Assembly (NCBI RefSeq): GCF_008831285.2
Contig: NC_045148.1
Location: 6,393,001 to 6,457,000 of the forward strand
Direction: 5' to 3'
DNA from: Nymphaea colorata
Taxonomy: Eukaryota > Streptophyta > Magnoliopsida > Nymphaeales > Nymphaeaceae
DNA length: 64,000 nucleotides
Part shown: positions 1 to 15,240 of the stretch, in pieces
Layout of the letters: each line of letters starts with the position of its first letter
Position numbering within the stretch: position 1 is the stretch's first letter
The notes under the pieces: generated by a model
What the model was told of the DNA's origin: nothing
What the model saw: the letters and a program-made list of their open reading frames with translations, nothing else
Databases searched by the model: none
Translations under genes and position numbers: made by a program

Positions 1-1188
<1,188 letters not shown>

Positions 1189-1663
1189 AGGGTTGCACAT
1201 GAGCAGAGTGCAGCTCGAGTTAGTCAGCTTGACTTCAACTCTACTCAAAACATTTGAGCTTGGCCAGCTTGACTTAACTCGACGATATGCCAGCTTGACT
1301 TGACTCCATTAGACATGGCGATATAGCATCAAAATTGAGCTCGACTTGCTTAACTCGTTTAATTTGTTTTTGTTAATTTAATCTGTCTCATTTCTCTTCA
1401 CTCAGTTTAATTTTTGGTTTCATTTGACTAATTCAATTCAACTATGAATGACCATCTAATAGAAAACCCAATTACATCATATAAATTATATCTCATAAAG
1501 AAAAGCTTAACCACAAAAATCTCTCGTTTGACCGGAGCCGAGTTCAATTCGAACTCGACTCATTAACATTTCCAGCATAAATTTAAACTCAAGCTCGGGT
1601 CATCCATAAACCAGTTTAAGCCCAAGTCGAGTTTTTAGGGTGAGTTCGAGTGGAGCCACCCCT
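1189..1663. repeat. AGCTCGA/GCTTGACT-rich dispersed repeat
   Basis: The interval is built from variants of GCTCGAGTT, GCTTGACTT and CAACTCGA. It opens with AGGGTTGCACATGAG and closes with a sequence whose reverse complement begins AGGGGTGG, which suggests short imperfect terminal inverted repeats of a non-autonomous DNA transposon. CTACAC occurs close to both ends but is not an exact target duplication. Related sequence lies at 17636-18028 and, more decayed, near 39.1, 40.1, 59.3 and 60.1 kb. The transposon superfamily is not assigned. Confidence 0.5.
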
Positions 1664-3481
1664 ACTACACGGAGTGAGGAGACGCTCATGTCCATGAGTC
1701 AATTACCTGCTTTACTTCCTTTTCAAATGTCGCTATACAGATTAATTGAACTACAGCTTGCTTTTTTTCTCAAAACAAAGACGTATATTTCAGAACAGGA
1801 TGGTGACGGATGCATTCAATTCAAGATGAAAATCTCGCCAATTTCACCGTTTACTTCCCACAGTGATCGGTTGCAGTAATGACGTCGAATGGTTGGAACG
1901 ATGGGTGATCGGCAGTGGGAGTTAGGTCTGCAACAGGGAGGAGGGCATCAGGGGAAGCTTCCTTCAAGTGGGGAGTTGAGATACGAGCTGCCATCGAAGA
2001 GTTTGCCTGTGTCAACCATTGTATTCACATGCAAAGTGGAGCCATTAGAGTCATCTTCGGGAGAGAGAGAAAGAGAGAGGGGTGAAGATAAAACGAGGAA
2101 GAGGATATATAGAACGAGAGAGAGAGAGAGAGAGAGAGGGAGAGGTCAGCATCTGACAGCACCCTTCACCACCGCCACGCCAGGCCTAACAAGGAGCGTT
2201 ACAACCCGCTATAGCCCGCCCGGAATTATTGAGAGAGAAAAAAGGAAGAAGGGTAGAGAGAGAAAGAGAGAGAGAGAGAGAGAGGGAGAGATAGCCACCT
2301 CTCGCGTGCTCGGCTGCAGTGGTTGTTCCCCCGCCCATCCTCTCTCTTTGTTGGGGAGGGCTCCAAGTCCAGTTTGTGCATGAGAAGCGGAGGAAGGAAG
2401 AAGGGAAAGAGAGGCTGCTGCTCGTCACTGTCTTTGTGTCCCCTTTCCTGTCTCTTCTTCTTCTTCTCTTCTAGGTTTCTCTCTCTCTCTTTCTCTTCTC
2501 TGTGGCACTGTTTCAGCTGGGTCTAATCTAACCTTCTTCACTTTCCCAATACTGCCTGTTCCTCTCCCTATCCCTCAAAAGATGCATAAGCCCTAAATCC
2601 CTCGAAATAAACCAACCTACCCATCATTTTGGACGCTCTTCTCTAGGCCCGGCTCCTTCTTTCCTAACTTTTTTCTCTCTCATCTTTCTTCTCCTTCTTT
2701 TTTTGTTTTTTTCATTTTCGTATTTTTCCAGATGTGGTGCCTTGATTTATCTTGGTACGTGTACTCCTGTGTCTGAATCTCTGCTAAATCTCCGCCAGAT
2801 TTAGACCTCTCTCTCTTTGTCTGAGAATTGTTTTAGGAATCTGCACAAGGTGTTTGTCTTGCTGATCTGCGGCTGTGGCTTTGGTCTGTGGAAAGTGAAT
2901 ATTGCGGTGCGGTGATGGTGATGGAGAACAAGGTCGTGTAGCTTTGGGTTGATCAGACAGATAGTACAAGCAAAGTCGTTTGCTCCATCAGAGAGGCCAG
3001 AGGGAGTTGGAGAATTCTAGGAATTCTGGGGTTGGTATTATCTCTTCCACACTGCATGCAAGCGAAGACAACAGAAAAGCCAACTGCGCCTAACCCTTAA
3101 CTAAAAGGTATCAGATGTTCTTCTCGTCATATTCTCAGAACCATCTGCTTCTACTTAGATGCTCCATCTCCTGAGTGATTCCTTTCTCTGATTTCACTGT
3201 TTGCTTGTATAAAATCATATCTGCAAATGATTCATCTCGAAAAAAGGAGTGGGTTTTCTCGCAGAGATGGATATGTTTTTGCTTTTTCTTTTTTTACTTA
3301 CTTTCCCATCCTTATAATAGACAAATAAGCAAACAATTCTTCCTTTTCTTTTTCGGGTTTTTCAAGGACTTCAGGCTACACATGTTTAGTGTTCTTTTCT
3401 TTGTGGGGATCATCTAATTGTTGGTATTCATTTTCATTTGCTCTACAAAGGAACTCTTGAAGAAGGAAAAAAAAAAAAAGG
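1664..3481 (+). promoter_or_regulatory. Upstream and leader region of the first Dof gene, GA/CT-rich
   Basis: GA tracts lie at about 2060-2079, 2116-2143 and 2251-2292, with CT-rich stretches at 2440-2500 and 2660-2720. GA/CT repeats are known binding sites for plant BBR/BPC (GAGA-binding) proteins and are common in plant 5' leaders, so this is a plausible promoter and leader. A possible leader intron could run from a GTATCAG donor near 3107 to an acceptor near 3450 (CTACAAAG). I cannot place the transcription start. A run of 13 A lies at 3467-3479 just before the start codon. The short reading frames here are low-complexity Arg/Glu or Ser/Leu artefacts of the GA repeats. Confidence 0.45.
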
Positions 3482-4390
3482 ATGCAGGATAGAGGAGGAG
3501 GGGGAGGATTAAATCTGAAACCCCCAGATGAGATGTTGGGGAGCCTCCAAGATCGAAGGGTGAAGCCCCAAGCTGAGCAACCCCAGAAATGCCCCAGATG
3601 TGACTCTCTAAACACCAAGTTCTGCTACTACAACAATTACAGCCTCTCTCAGCCGAGGTACTTCTGCAAGACGTGCAGAAGGTACTGGACCAAGGGAGGG
3701 ACTCTGAGGAATGTCCCTGTTGGTGGGGGTTGCAGGAAGGGAGGGAAGCGCCCCAAAAGAGCCATCTCTGACACCCCTACTCCTCCAATCCACCCAGTCG
3801 GCGGCGATCCCAACTTTCCCATCCCGAGCTTTGGTGCAATTAGACCCCAATTCTTGATGGACCCTTCGTCCACGGGTGCCGCTGATCTGAAGATCTCCAC
3901 CGGCTTGCCCTCCTTACCCAGCTTGGCAGCACTCCCGCAGTTCAGCCATGGTCTGACCTTAGGCGAATACAGCTCCATCTTCGGCCCCCGCCACACGCCA
4001 ATGATTCCGCATCCACCGCCGCATATGCTGTCCCAGCAACCGCCGCCGTCGCTGCCCACATCAGAAGGATTCATGAATGGTGCTGAACATTGGAGAATTG
4101 GTGATGCTGCTGCTGCTGCTGGTGGTGGTTCACACGGTTCCTCCATGGGCAAAGATGGGTTGCTCCACTTGCTGCCGCCTTTCGCGTCGATGGCGTCCTC
4201 GTCCGGCACCGGAAACCTGACGGGAAGCAATGTGGCTTCTGTCCTGAAATCTGAGCCGCAGGCGGCGTATGAGGGCAGCACCACAGCTTCAGGTGGTGGT
4301 GTTGGCTACTGGAATACTAATGGGTCTTCCTCTGTAGGTGGGCAATGGCCAGATTTTTCGGGGTATGGCCCTTCAAATTCGTTTCTATAA
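3482..4390 (+). CDS. Dof zinc-finger transcription factor (302 aa, apparently intronless)
   Basis: This encodes a plant Dof (DNA-binding with one finger) protein, a nuclear transcription factor class that binds AAAG-core sites. The Dof domain spans about residues 34-88. The single C2C2 finger is complete: Cys37-x2-Cys40-x21-Cys62-x2-Cys65, followed by the signature RYWTKGG, then [13 protein letters not shown] basic stretch RKGGKRPKR (85-93) is a likely nuclear localisation signal. The rest is low-complexity: a Pro/His-rich part near 175-192, an Ala5-Gly3 run at 209-216, and a C-terminal motif with YWNT, QWPDF and SGYG in the last 28 residues. An in-frame TGA at 3458-3460 blocks any upstream extension except by splicing, and ATG 3482 opens an MQD start, as in several single-exon Dof proteins. 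The nearest gene is the second Dof 43 kb away. Family assignment is secure; orthology and target genes are not determined. Confidence 0.95.
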   Translation: MQDRGGGGGLNLKPPDEMLGSLQDRRVKPQAEQPQKCPRCDSLNTKFCYYNNYSLSQPRYFCKTCRRYWTKGGTLRNVPVGGGCRKGGKRPKRAISDTPTPPIHPVGGDPNFPIPSFGAIRPQFLMDPSSTGAADLKISTGLPSLPSLAALPQFSHGLTLGEYSSIFGPRHTPMIPHPPPHMLSQQPPPSLPTSEGFMNGAEHWRIGDAAAAAGGGSHGSSMGKDGLLHLLPPFASMASSSGTGNLTGSNVASVLKSEPQAAYEGSTTASGGGVGYWNTNGSSSVGGQWPDFSGYGPSNSFL

Positions 4391-5285
4391 CCATCACAAG
4401 TCTTTGTATCAATCCCTTTCCTAATTTTCCTTCCATCTGCAATTCTTCTGCCTTTTTGGTTTGCTGCTTTTGTGGTTAGAGTTATGGAATCATCTTTTTC
4501 ACTTCATTTATTTAGATCGTCTTCTCCAAATTGCCATCAGCTGCAGCTTTTGATGTAGCAATAAGAAAGAACTACAGTGATAGGGCGATAATCAATCGGG
4601 AGAGGTGGAAGTTTTATGATATATGGTTACTTTCCTTTTTATGAGGTTGGATTCATGTCATGTAAATACTCAAGATAGGAGTGTGAAAGAATAACACACT
4701 GCGGACATTTACTAAATTCTTTCTGCTTTTTGCTGTTCTTGTTTTCATTTTCTTTTTGTTCTCATATATAAACATGTGTAGTCGAGATCATGTTATTCCA
4801 TGTACTACCACAGTGCTCTACCTTTCATATTTTTTCTTTATCATTATTATTATTATTTTCTGTTTGAGGTCGATAGATGTTGGAGTAGAAGCTAGGTAGA
4901 GTTTATTTTTTTCTTGGTTTTGTTACTATAAACCAGCTGATATATGGGAAAGCAACTTCTCGGTTCTCAGTGATCAGTGTTTCTAGAGAGAGAGGGAGAG
5001 AGAGAGGTAAAGTCACCGGAATCCGGTCGGCTTTTTCATTCTTTGGTGGTGACTGACTGGCATAGGGAAGAGCACCGCAGCAGCAATGGAACGACTTGAC
5101 TGCAGTGGTGAACAGAGCCAGGAGCATGTGAATTAAATGCAGATCGCCACCACCACCACTCTGCTTTCCACATGATTAATAGGCGCTTCTTTTCCTTCAC
5201 CATCAATATTCTTGCCGCATTATCATTTATATTGATGTGCTGGGCCTTTTTCCATGTAAATTTAATGCATCATGCCCATATTCTG

Positions 5286-5288
<3 letters not shown>
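4391..5288 (+). other. 3' flank of the first Dof gene
   Basis: This is T-rich DNA consistent with a 3' UTR just after the stop codon. I see no canonical AATAAA close to the stop; weaker AATAAG (about 4560) and ATATAAA-type variants exist. Beyond about 4.8 kb it is ordinary spacer, with a small GA-rich patch near 4985-5008. A 74-codon minus-strand frame at 4903-5127 has no family signature and is not called. Confidence 0.5.

Positions 5289-5341
<53 letters not shown>
5289..5341. repeat. (AT)n microsatellite
   Basis: About 53 bases of uninterrupted AT dinucleotides. Confidence 0.97.
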
Positions 5342-5342
<1 letters not shown>

Positions 5343-8300
5343 TGAAATTTCACGGCAACTTTTAAAAAAATTTATTTTAAACTTTTCTCAAAAGATTGAC
5401 CGGTCATATGTAATTAAGGTTAATACGAACACGTCCAAAAGAGTTGATCTTCCTATTCTTTTTAAGCTTAAAACTTTTTCTTGCCATTAAGGTTACAAGA
5501 AGTAGAAGTGCCTTTTGAATCAATTCGTTTCGATGTGTGTGTCCATTTTTTTGAAGACTAATCAAATATGAAAACTTGACACACCTAAAGTTGTTTTAAT
5601 AATTGTTCTCAGTATTCTTAACCATGAAAATGCATTTTCTGCAGTTAATACTAGTGAAGGTACATCTGAATTTCCTTGATTTCTTAGAGAATGAGATTCT
5701 TATGGTTTTAAATCTTGGGTGTGTGTGTGTGAATTTGTGCATGTATGCATGTTTGTATGTGTTTATGTGTGTGTTGGAGCTAGAAATTTTGTTTAATTAA
5801 GGAGGCACACATGCACAGACTTAAACACTTATAACTGTTGGTGTGTTTCTATTTACATAACTACAAATGGATTCTTGTAAGTATTTTAATATCACATTAC
5901 CAAACTCTTCTTGGAACGAGTTTTTGAAGGTACGACTTTGTATTGTTTAAAAGAAAAATGTCCATCCAATGACTTTCACTACTAATAACAAGAAAAATTC
6001 TGAATGAAACAGGTGCCATGTAAAAGTAAAAGAGAAATCTTAAAGTAATTGAAAATAATGCATGCTTTGGGAAGGCAAAGTAAGTGCAGAGATAACATTT
6101 AGCAGTTTATTTTTCCACTATACAAAATGTTTTACTCGCACCCACAACAAAATAAGTATTCAGGTGACATTTTTATAAAATGGTAGACTGAATTGAAATT
6201 AAACATTAAAAAGAGATGCAGCCAAGGTCCCCTTTTTTACGAAAAGGCATACATATACATATATTTCCTTAGTACGATCTTTTCATAATATGAATTGGGT
6301 ACTTTTTATAAAGCAAAAACAGAAAAGGAAAAAGTTGAAAAAATTAAGAGGGCACTCTAAAAATGTTAGAGGGCTGCTGCTCATAAAGAGGCTCCAGCTG
6401 TGTTATGTGCGCCTGCACCATTATTACCCACTTTCTAGCAAGGTATTTACATAGATATATATAGTCTCAAGTTTTACACGATTCAACAACCATATATTTG
6501 CAATGAGTTAGATTGGCATAAGAAATTTCCTTGGGTTATGTGTTTTATATTCAATTTTTATTTTGTGGTGCTCGATTTTGGCGTGTTATGTGGTACATCT
6601 TTGATTTGACTCGTAGGGGTTATGCTCTTGTACTAAAAAGGTGTAGGTTTTTACGTATAAGTTGAAGCTCGTAGAGATCTCACTACTTGGTATCTATGAG
6701 TTACGGACCAGGGATAACTCTCCTCTCGATTTCACTTGAAGTTGTAAAGGTTAGATCAATGGGGCATTTTGTTGGGTCTTTTGCATCACAATTTGTAGGA
6801 GAAGGAAATGAGAATGAAAGAGGAGAGAGTTTGTAGGAGAAGTAAATGAGGAGAAAAGAGGAGAAGAAATGGTTGAAGAGAAACACGACAAATGAGAGAA
6901 TAGGAGTACAGGGTGAAGTATCACTAATATTCTCTCTACCTGTGTGCAACCATGGAAGTAAGGAAGGGGGGTGCACTGATCCACATGGGGAGAAGGGATG
7001 TGAGAGTTATGCCCTTCCCCAACGCATCTCTTAGATCTTGTCATCCTCATAATTTTATTTTACAGATCACTTATATCTAAAATTTCATCTTCATGCATGC
7101 CTTTTTTTAATAATTGCCAAATAACCCTTACTTTTATTACCATTGTCTTTCATTCTTTTTCTTTCTTAGAGTAAGAGTTAACAACACATCATTAAGAAAA
7201 TAGGTCCAAAAATGAATCATGAGCATCAGGGATGGTAATAGTGCACTATTTATTTGATTTAAGAATTTTTTTTTAAAATAAATGTAGGCACTATGTCCCA
7301 TAGCTCTAGAACCAACCAATGATAGGAGCTCAAGAAAACCAACCAATGCTCGTTTATGTTGTGTTCATTTCACTGCAGATTCTGCGGTTTGAGAACCATG
7401 CATATAAATATAAGGTTGGATTTTCCTTTCACCAGGCCTTAAATTCATGGTTTTTAACTTGTAAAATGGATTTAAGATTCATGTTACAAATATCTTCAAT
7501 TTGTTAAATTAAAAAAAATCCTTGAAAGCATTTGTTTTTAATACAGCTTTCAATTTTAGATCTAAATTTACCCATTAAGATCCTTTTAATAAATCCAAAG
7601 CTATCAAACACAACTCCATATTCTTTTACAAAAATCCTAAACCAAAAATTTCATCTTCCATGGAGGATTGATCGTAAATTACAATTGGATTCTTGAGAAT
7701 ATTTCTCATCAAAGGACACGTAGGGGGGAGGGGGGGGCTAGGGAGGGGTTGGGGTTACCGAGGAAAGAGAGGGCATGTCTGGTAGTGTACGGCAGCATAA
7801 GAAGGGGGGAGGTGGGGGTGGAGGTGTGGGTGCGCCTCACGATAAAGCGAGAAAGGAATGGTGTGCTCCGTAAAATGACTAAACTGTCCTCAACGAGAAT
7901 CTTCCCCTGCTGTACCATCTTCAAAAGAAGAGTGGGGGCTTCGCTGGCTCAAACGCCCGAGTCCATTGGCCGCTCCGATGCAATATATCATCGCCTTTTG
8001 ACTGGTACAAAACTTTAAGAACAACGCACATCCGTTCTTATTGGCGTTGCTTTAAAAATTAATTATTTTTTTAAACGTTTTAAATAATTGTTTAGTTTCC
8101 CGCTTATTACTATATCGACGCACGCTGCCCACATTGAGTCGATATTTTAATGAGTCGATTCGTCTTCATATTGCTGTCGTTATGTTTTCTGTCACTTGAG
8201 ATTGGCTGCCAAAACCTCTTATTTTCCTTCACCGTCTAACTTTATTTTTGTTTTAAGTGAGACTTGATAAATGGAGTAAGAAAAAGATAGGAAAATATGA

Positions 8301-9777
8301 TTAATTAAGGTGCCGCGCTTTGTAAAAAGAAGGAATTAATATGGAAGTTGAAGTATAGCAAAAACATCACTTAAAAACACCGAAACTAGACCTGATATCC
8401 TAAAAAGATGGAGGGAAATACTTGGGGTTTTGATTCTTAATCAGATAGTAAAATCAAACGCCACTTGTTGGACTAACTATGCTATATACATCTTTTATGG
8501 AAGAGAGAGAGTTGGAAAAAGGAAGGGGGGAGGATTGTTTCATGCAAAAAATACTGAAAAGATTCAATATATGAGTGAATTAAGGGGGTGGGGGGCGGTG
8601 TGACCCTAATCATACTTAAAGCTGACATGAACTACCCCACTGATCCTGAAAGCTCACATGATCTCACCCTTAACCCTTACCCTTTATTCTCCATTAAAGT
8701 GTAATGTCACCGGAATCGAACTTGAGACCTACGGCACAGCTACAAGAGAGAGAGAATTTTCATTAAGTTTCGTTTTTAATCAATTGCTGGGGCTGCAAAA
8801 ACGGGCAGCGATGAAGGGGGCATATTTGTATTTTTACACAATTTATTTATTTATTTTTCTTGAAAATTGAGGAGGGCCCTGTGCCCCCTTGTCTACTACT
8901 CGGTTCTCCTCCTTGATTCACAACGTGTCCTGTTCGTCCAACAAAAGGGCGTAAGCATAGTCCAGTGTATGTAAACATGAGATTTCCTTTTAAAATGTTT
9001 GCATTTATTATTATTAGTATCTTACGCCATTAAATGTGATTTGTAGTTTGTTTACTAAAGAGAAGCTTTTGAATGGTCAAAGACTCGAAACAGGATGTGG
9101 TTGAATTTTCTTATTAATCCAAGACTCGGTCAGTCGAAATTAATTATACGTCAAGTTTCCACCAACAAAAGCGCTTTTTTTTTAAATTATTTTTCGATTA
9201 TATCGATTTTTTCCATCTCATCGGATCTCACGATCACTGAGATTAATTTCTCCGTGATTGACAGAGACATTTGCTTCTTGAAAGCAAGCCCATAATTTTT
9301 TGTACAATTTTAGCCATACTCAACTTCTCGTGTTATTCCTTCCTAATAATTAAGGTGCATTTTCCTGTGATGAATTAATTAAAGAAAGCAGTTTTAATAA
9401 TTGACAAGAACAAACAAAACCCATATATAGACTGAACAAGACCATACGAATTATGAAGAAATGCAGAGGGCAAAGTGCAAATAGTTTTGAAGTCAGGATC
9501 TAAATTAAATGTTGGATTTGAGTGGGCTTTTCTCGAAATTTATGGCGGAGAAACAGGTCCAATCGAGTCCAATGTGGACTGTGGAGAATGTCAATACAGG
9601 AGGAAATCAACTGCATGGCTGCTTCTAGTAAAATGTTTCTGATAATTCCGGCAACCCGACATTAATGGCTTGTCTGTCATGAATATTGACATCCCAGGTA
9701 CTGCAACGGGTGTTTGTCTTGGCTCCGCCCTTATAGGCACTTCAATGTGAAATGATATAGTATATTATATATACAAA
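5342..9777. other. AT-rich intergenic DNA, no supported gene
   Basis: I find no gene here. A degenerate GT-rich tract lies at about 5718-5772. A G-rich patch at about 7720-7850 creates a 116-codon Arg/Gly-rich frame that looks spurious. Near 8700-8735, on the minus strand, there is a perfect tRNA-type B-box-like stretch (GTTCGATTCC), but no matching A box at a sensible distance. Confidence 0.6.
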
Positions 9778-9807
9778 ACACACACACACACATATATATA
9801 TATATAC
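9778..9807. repeat. Compound (CA)n(TA)n microsatellite
   Basis: A short CA run passes directly into a short TA run. Confidence 0.9.
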
Positions 9808-12800
9808 TGAAATAAATTTTTTAACATATGGATATATAAGATCGATATGCCATCCTAGTAAACAAAGCACACTTAGAACATCCATTCTGTCATATATATA
9901 TAAAGCTTAATTTGCAAACAGAAACTTACTTGGCCCACATATTTGAGGGTTAAGGTTCTTCTGCTTGGCCTTTTGACCAGCAATGAATGTACTACAGTTG
10001 GCACAATACTAATTTTTGGTAGATGTCACGTCTGACACCAGATAATTTATGACACTAAGACTACTACTCTCACATGCACAAGCAGTTTTTTGTTTTCTTC
10101 AAATAAATGCGGCATTCCGCACTTGATAAGTTTCAGTAAAAAACATGGGCACACACACACACACAAATGCATATAAGAAATATTTTACTATTTAAAAAAG
10201 ATGTGTGTGCTGGAATTCTGTTTTTAGCAGGATTAGGTTGGTTCAGGTTCAGACTCAGATCTGCAACTATAGTTCATAAACACAAACCCAACTGCAAAAG
10301 ATCATTGCAGTTGTATGTATATTACTTTGTTACAGTTTTTACCAAACCTTAAAATGTGGGTGGAGTCCGGACAGAGCCAGGCCCGTGTCTCTAATTATTT
10401 GACGTGTGACAAAGCTGTCTAAAATGTAAATTAGAAGTGCAACTTTGGTCCTGTCGCTTTTACATTTTCAAGACATTGATTTTGCCTCTTAGCCTTTTAA
10501 CTATGTTGCAAATGATTGATCACAAGCAAGTTTTTTTTTTTCATACTACTTTCCTTCTTCACATATCAGATTGTACATATGAGTGCAAATGGCTTGTTTT
10601 TAAAAGATTGACTTACTGAATCATGTAACCGAGACATGTGACTAGTTTCAAATATTGCTTCAGGAATTGACACCCATTGCATAGAAAAGTTCGACGAGTC
10701 ATTTTTCTTGCCATAAAAATCATTGGCAAGTCAGTAAGAAAGATTATAACATGTTGAGAACATCTAATATCTGGGCAAATTAAAACTGCAGAACTTTTAC
10801 CTCTTTCAACAATAACATATTTTCTATAACACCAATTATTTCCTTTATAATATTTTTTTCATAAAATTAATAGTTATCTTAGAAAGACAATGAAAAGTGT
10901 GTCTGTAGAAAATAAGTCAAATGGGGCTGGTTTTTCCTTCTTTTTTTCCTTTCCCACTGTCTCGCCTTTCTCTCTTTCCCTTCTTTATTCCTCTTAACAA
11001 ACATCTTCCTGATCCTAAAGTTGGTGGATCATTCAGGGAGGGGAGGGGAGGAGACCATCCCGAAATTGGTGTAATCAGATCACTCAGATGTTTACCTGAA
11101 GTTTGGCATATGCAGGAAGTTTACATAAACCAGCAAGTGATCACATGGTGCAACACAACAAAGATATTGATGAGTATATGCAGTGATGCAAACTAATTTA
11201 CACTAACGAAGTGTTGTTAGCAAACCTGGATGATTATGACGAACTATTTCTTTACGTATAAAGATATATGCCTTTATGATGACTCTATCAAAGTATCTTT
11301 AACGACTTGGATTGCTCATGCCTCCATTCTTGAGCTGCACAATCTTCTACTATAACATATTTACACATTCTGAAAGGCAGTCAAATATCTACAAAATTGT
11401 AATTGTCCAATATCAATGTAGTAACGATATCTAAAACACAGATATATAATAAAAAGGCACTTGTCTGTTGCATATATATGTTTACATGTCCAGTTGTAAA
11501 AATCCTCACCTAATAATATATGTATATTGTCAATTGATGTGACAAGTCTCATATAAAGAACATGAAGACTTGAATCGACATATTAATATAAAAGCTATAC
11601 AAAGAACCTCATAAGTTAACAAAAGCTTGTTTCTTAAAAAAACTTGGGATGTTACTAAATACATGGACAAGGTACATGCTAATAATATATGAGTTCAATG
11701 AAATCTGTGTGTAATTGGTGACATCCCAATGCTTCATGTTCTTCAAATATCTTCTTGGCCCTGAGTGATAGCTCTTTAATATTCTTAAATGAGGATTAAG
11801 AAAAAGCAATGTCTCAAATATTAACCATAAAAATATATATGTCCAGTTGTAAGCTTTATTCTCTTACCTCATATTTGTCATGCTAAACTTTAACAAATAT
11901 GTAAACAAAACCAATTATAAGAATGAAGATAAATTAGACTATCTAGTTTGATGCGACAGATTGAATCCTTGATCGTTGATGCTTGACATCCTTTTTAAGC
12001 TACACAAACTAAAAACTGCACCCTTTTTTTTGCAATCTAAAAAAAAACCCCGGTTCTTTGATATTCTCAAAAGCAACAATCAGATTGTGTTGTTAATCAA
12101 GTACCACTCAACAACTTCACTAGGGCACAAGGTTGAATTATTGATAAAACCACTTATTTAATCTTCAAGCAATTTTAGGTCCTTTTTTCAAATGAAGGCT
12201 GGCTGACCGAAGATCTCTATCGTTAACGTAACTAGTGCATCTAAAATGAGAAAATCATTATAAAATCATCCCTTATCCCTATGTCTTGAATCAAACCAAT
12301 CTATGTGTTCATAAGAAATAGGAAATTTGTTGCTTTTTACATTTTCACTCTAGCAATCTTAATTAGTGAACTTCCAAATTTATTGGACCTATTTACTCTG
12401 ATAATTTTTATTATAGCTACTATATACTCTCTAAAAATGGAATTTTGACTTATAAATGTTTTCCTTTAAATCTAAGAATTTCAAAATTTTAATTTGTTAA
12501 CAACTAATTCAATAGGATTTTTAAAGTGCATGTGAAGTTGAAATGTCAATTTTCATAGATTTTAAGAAAAACCAATTGAACATGAAAACCTTAACAAGCT
12601 TACCAAGTTTTTCCTTCCATCGGTAAAACAAAAAAAATTAAATATAAACTAGGAAGAGTTAGATATGGTTCTGAAATGCATAAAATAAGTGAAAACTCCA
12701 ACAAACACGTTTTTCTCTGATTTGGTCATGTTTGACCTATGTTCATGAGGCAAAAGTAAATTAGAATTTTCATTCATATCAATCCCCAATTTATGACTTC

Positions 12801-12822
12801 CATGACAAACTGATAACATTGT
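9808..12822. other. AT-rich intergenic DNA, no supported gene
   Basis: No coding or RNA gene, and no recognisable transposon protein, can be read here. The frames are short and lack family motifs. Confidence 0.6.
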
Positions 12823-13009
12823 CATAGGTGGTCAGTGTGAATCTCCACATATGGTTTATCATGCCCATTAGAATAAAACATGCAAAGATGGATAATATCT
12901 CAAGAATCCAATGAAACAGGAGCCATAAAGATGACCATTGCTAAGATAGCTAATACTAAAGTGGTGACTTAGTTGAAGATTCTCCAACTTTGCTATCACC
13001 TGGTGTATG
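12823..13009. repeat. Tandem-repeat copy A (about 200 bp unit), interrupted by a solo LTR
   Basis: This segment starts at CATAGGTGGTCAGTG and is roughly 85% identical by eye to 16189-16359. Landmarks shared by both copies are ATGCAAAGATGGA, AGGAGCCATAAAGAT and TCTCCAACTTTGCTATCACC. The solo LTR at 13010-16158 splits this copy from its continuation at 16159 onward. Confidence 0.75.
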
Positions 13010-15168
13010 TGTTATCACCCCAAATTTTCCAAAAATACTGTATTCGGATTTAATCTTTGAATCATAAGACCAAACTTAGACCCAAAATAAATTCACGACT
13101 CTTCAATCCAAAATGAATTTCTAACCCTTGTCCGAACCTAAACACAAAATTCTAATTCAAAACCCAACTTTAGATGGAAGATTTAAATCTAAAATCCAAC
13201 TCTTGGATCTGGATTAGATCAAAACCAATGTCTAGATCCAATCAAGCATTTCAAGCTTAAAATCCAAAGCCGAGATCAAAACAACGAATTTGATGCTATC
13301 GAGCGCCGCAGGCGCATGCACAAATCTTCACTTTGTTTTATGTCTCGCCCTTGCGCTAAAAATGTGTTTATGAGCATAAATCACTTACTAGAATGCATCA
13401 GCGACAAATTGAACCCAATCCGGATTCAAAACAAGCCCAAGTGACTCAAAACTGAGTCAGTCTCTCATTTATAACAAAAACCATTTTTTTACACATTTTA
13501 AATTAAAAAAAATTGATTTATGCTTCTTATATAAACAACCTTTTATTTATCTATTTATTCATTTATTTTATTTGATTTTATTTTGTCATTAAAAAAAATC
13601 CTTTTGCTGCCGCGTGCCGATCGGCGACGCGCTGTTGCGCCTGGCACACAACAGCACCCGAGCCGGGCACAGACCCCATTTTGGTGATAAAAACCACCCC
13701 TTGGGGGTAGTTTTGGCCTTGTTGGGTGAGCAATAGCCATGACCACACTCCAAATGGGTGTTTGCAGGATAATGACAAATCCTACTTGGTCAAAGCCTTT
13801 AAAAAAAAAAGTTAAAAATTATTCATAAATACTTGAAATTTGCATGAAAATATTGTTAAATTCAAAAAAATTTAAATTTTGAGTTTTGATTCCAAAATTC
13901 TCTATAAATACCCCTACAAGCTTTTCCCTTGGGCAGCTAACCATTTAGCAACCACTATTGCTCTATCACTTGAAGATTTAGAGTTTTCCCTTAGTTTTTT
14001 TTCTCAATTTTTCTCTTATTCTCTTCTTCTTCTCTAACATTGGGAGCAAGCTCTTCAAGGTCCAACTTTTCAAGGAAGCACAAGAAGAACTCTTGGATGC
14101 ATATCTTCATTACCTTAGAGCTTCACCTAAAACAACTCTAGGATCATCCGAAGTAAGAGATTTATCTTCTAAATTATTCTATGTAATCAATATCTCACTC
14201 TATTTCTTTTCATTACTTTCTCCCTTCTTCATCTCCCCATGACCATATAAGATAACTCTCAAATCTCATCTTCGGAGTCAATAAACTATTCTTTGAGTAC
14301 AACGGGAACAAGAGAAGATGAAAAAAGATTTCATTTTAGGACTGAAACATGTTTCTCTTTTCTCTTGAATGTTGTTTTGTTTTGAAATATTATTCATACA
14401 TAGTTGATTGAAATTTCCCATTTATATATAAATGAACAGTGAGAATGAGTGTTTAGGTTGGGATTATTCTCCATTACTACGTTGATTTTGAAGTTGAGGT
14501 CTGTCCAACCCAAGAAAGGTCTTCACAAATATGTACATGTTAAAAATGCATCTTAAATATGTGCATGTTAAAATGCATCTTCATGTGATTCTTACGTTTA
14601 GTTTTCTTTTTAATCACTCGATTAAGAACCTCAATGAGTGCCTTATTATGTTACTTGATTAGCTTTAGCTTCCATACCCAATGGTGAGAGAAATATGTCC
14701 TATTGTAATATAGGAAATAATTATGTTTTATGTTCATCTGTAAAATTTTTTTTGAAATCATGATTTCCAAAAGATTTTCAAAAATAAGAACCATCTCTAA
14801 TGAGGCATTGGAGAATTAGCCTAAGCAACTCCATGAGCCCAAGCTCATCTCCGGCCTACATAAAAATTGAAGTCGTATATTTTCAAGTCATTTCTTAATT
14901 TCAAGACTCATGAAGATACATATATATATATGTTATATACATATACGTGCACCTGATTATCTTTCTTTGTCATTTTCTCTCTATGGTTCAACATATTATT
15001 TTACGAATTTTCATATACACATGAATACTATACATGTGTTCTATGTTCTTTCTTTAGAATCTTTTGTTTCCTCTTTTCAAGTTAAATGTCTTCTTTTACA
15101 CACACACATATCTTTTTCTAGCATCCTCTTCTCCCTCTCCATTTGAGTTAATGTTTTCTTTTCACAAG

Positions 15169-15240
<72 letters not shown>

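Noticed and set aside
1889-2383. 164-codon plus-strand frame rich in Arg/Glu
   Set aside because: Produced by GA repeats (GERERERG-type runs); no domain, and it lies in the leader region of the Dof gene.
3649-4284. 211-codon minus-strand frame opposite the first Dof gene
   Set aside because: A shadow of the GC-rich Dof coding sequence; no motif of its own.
7668-8018. 116-codon plus-strand frame
   Set aside because: Its Arg/Gly-rich part comes from a G-run patch; no domain.
8700-8740. tRNA-like B box (GTTCGATTCC) on the minus strand
   Set aside because: No acceptable A box or cloverleaf; not a tRNA gene and too little for a SINE call.
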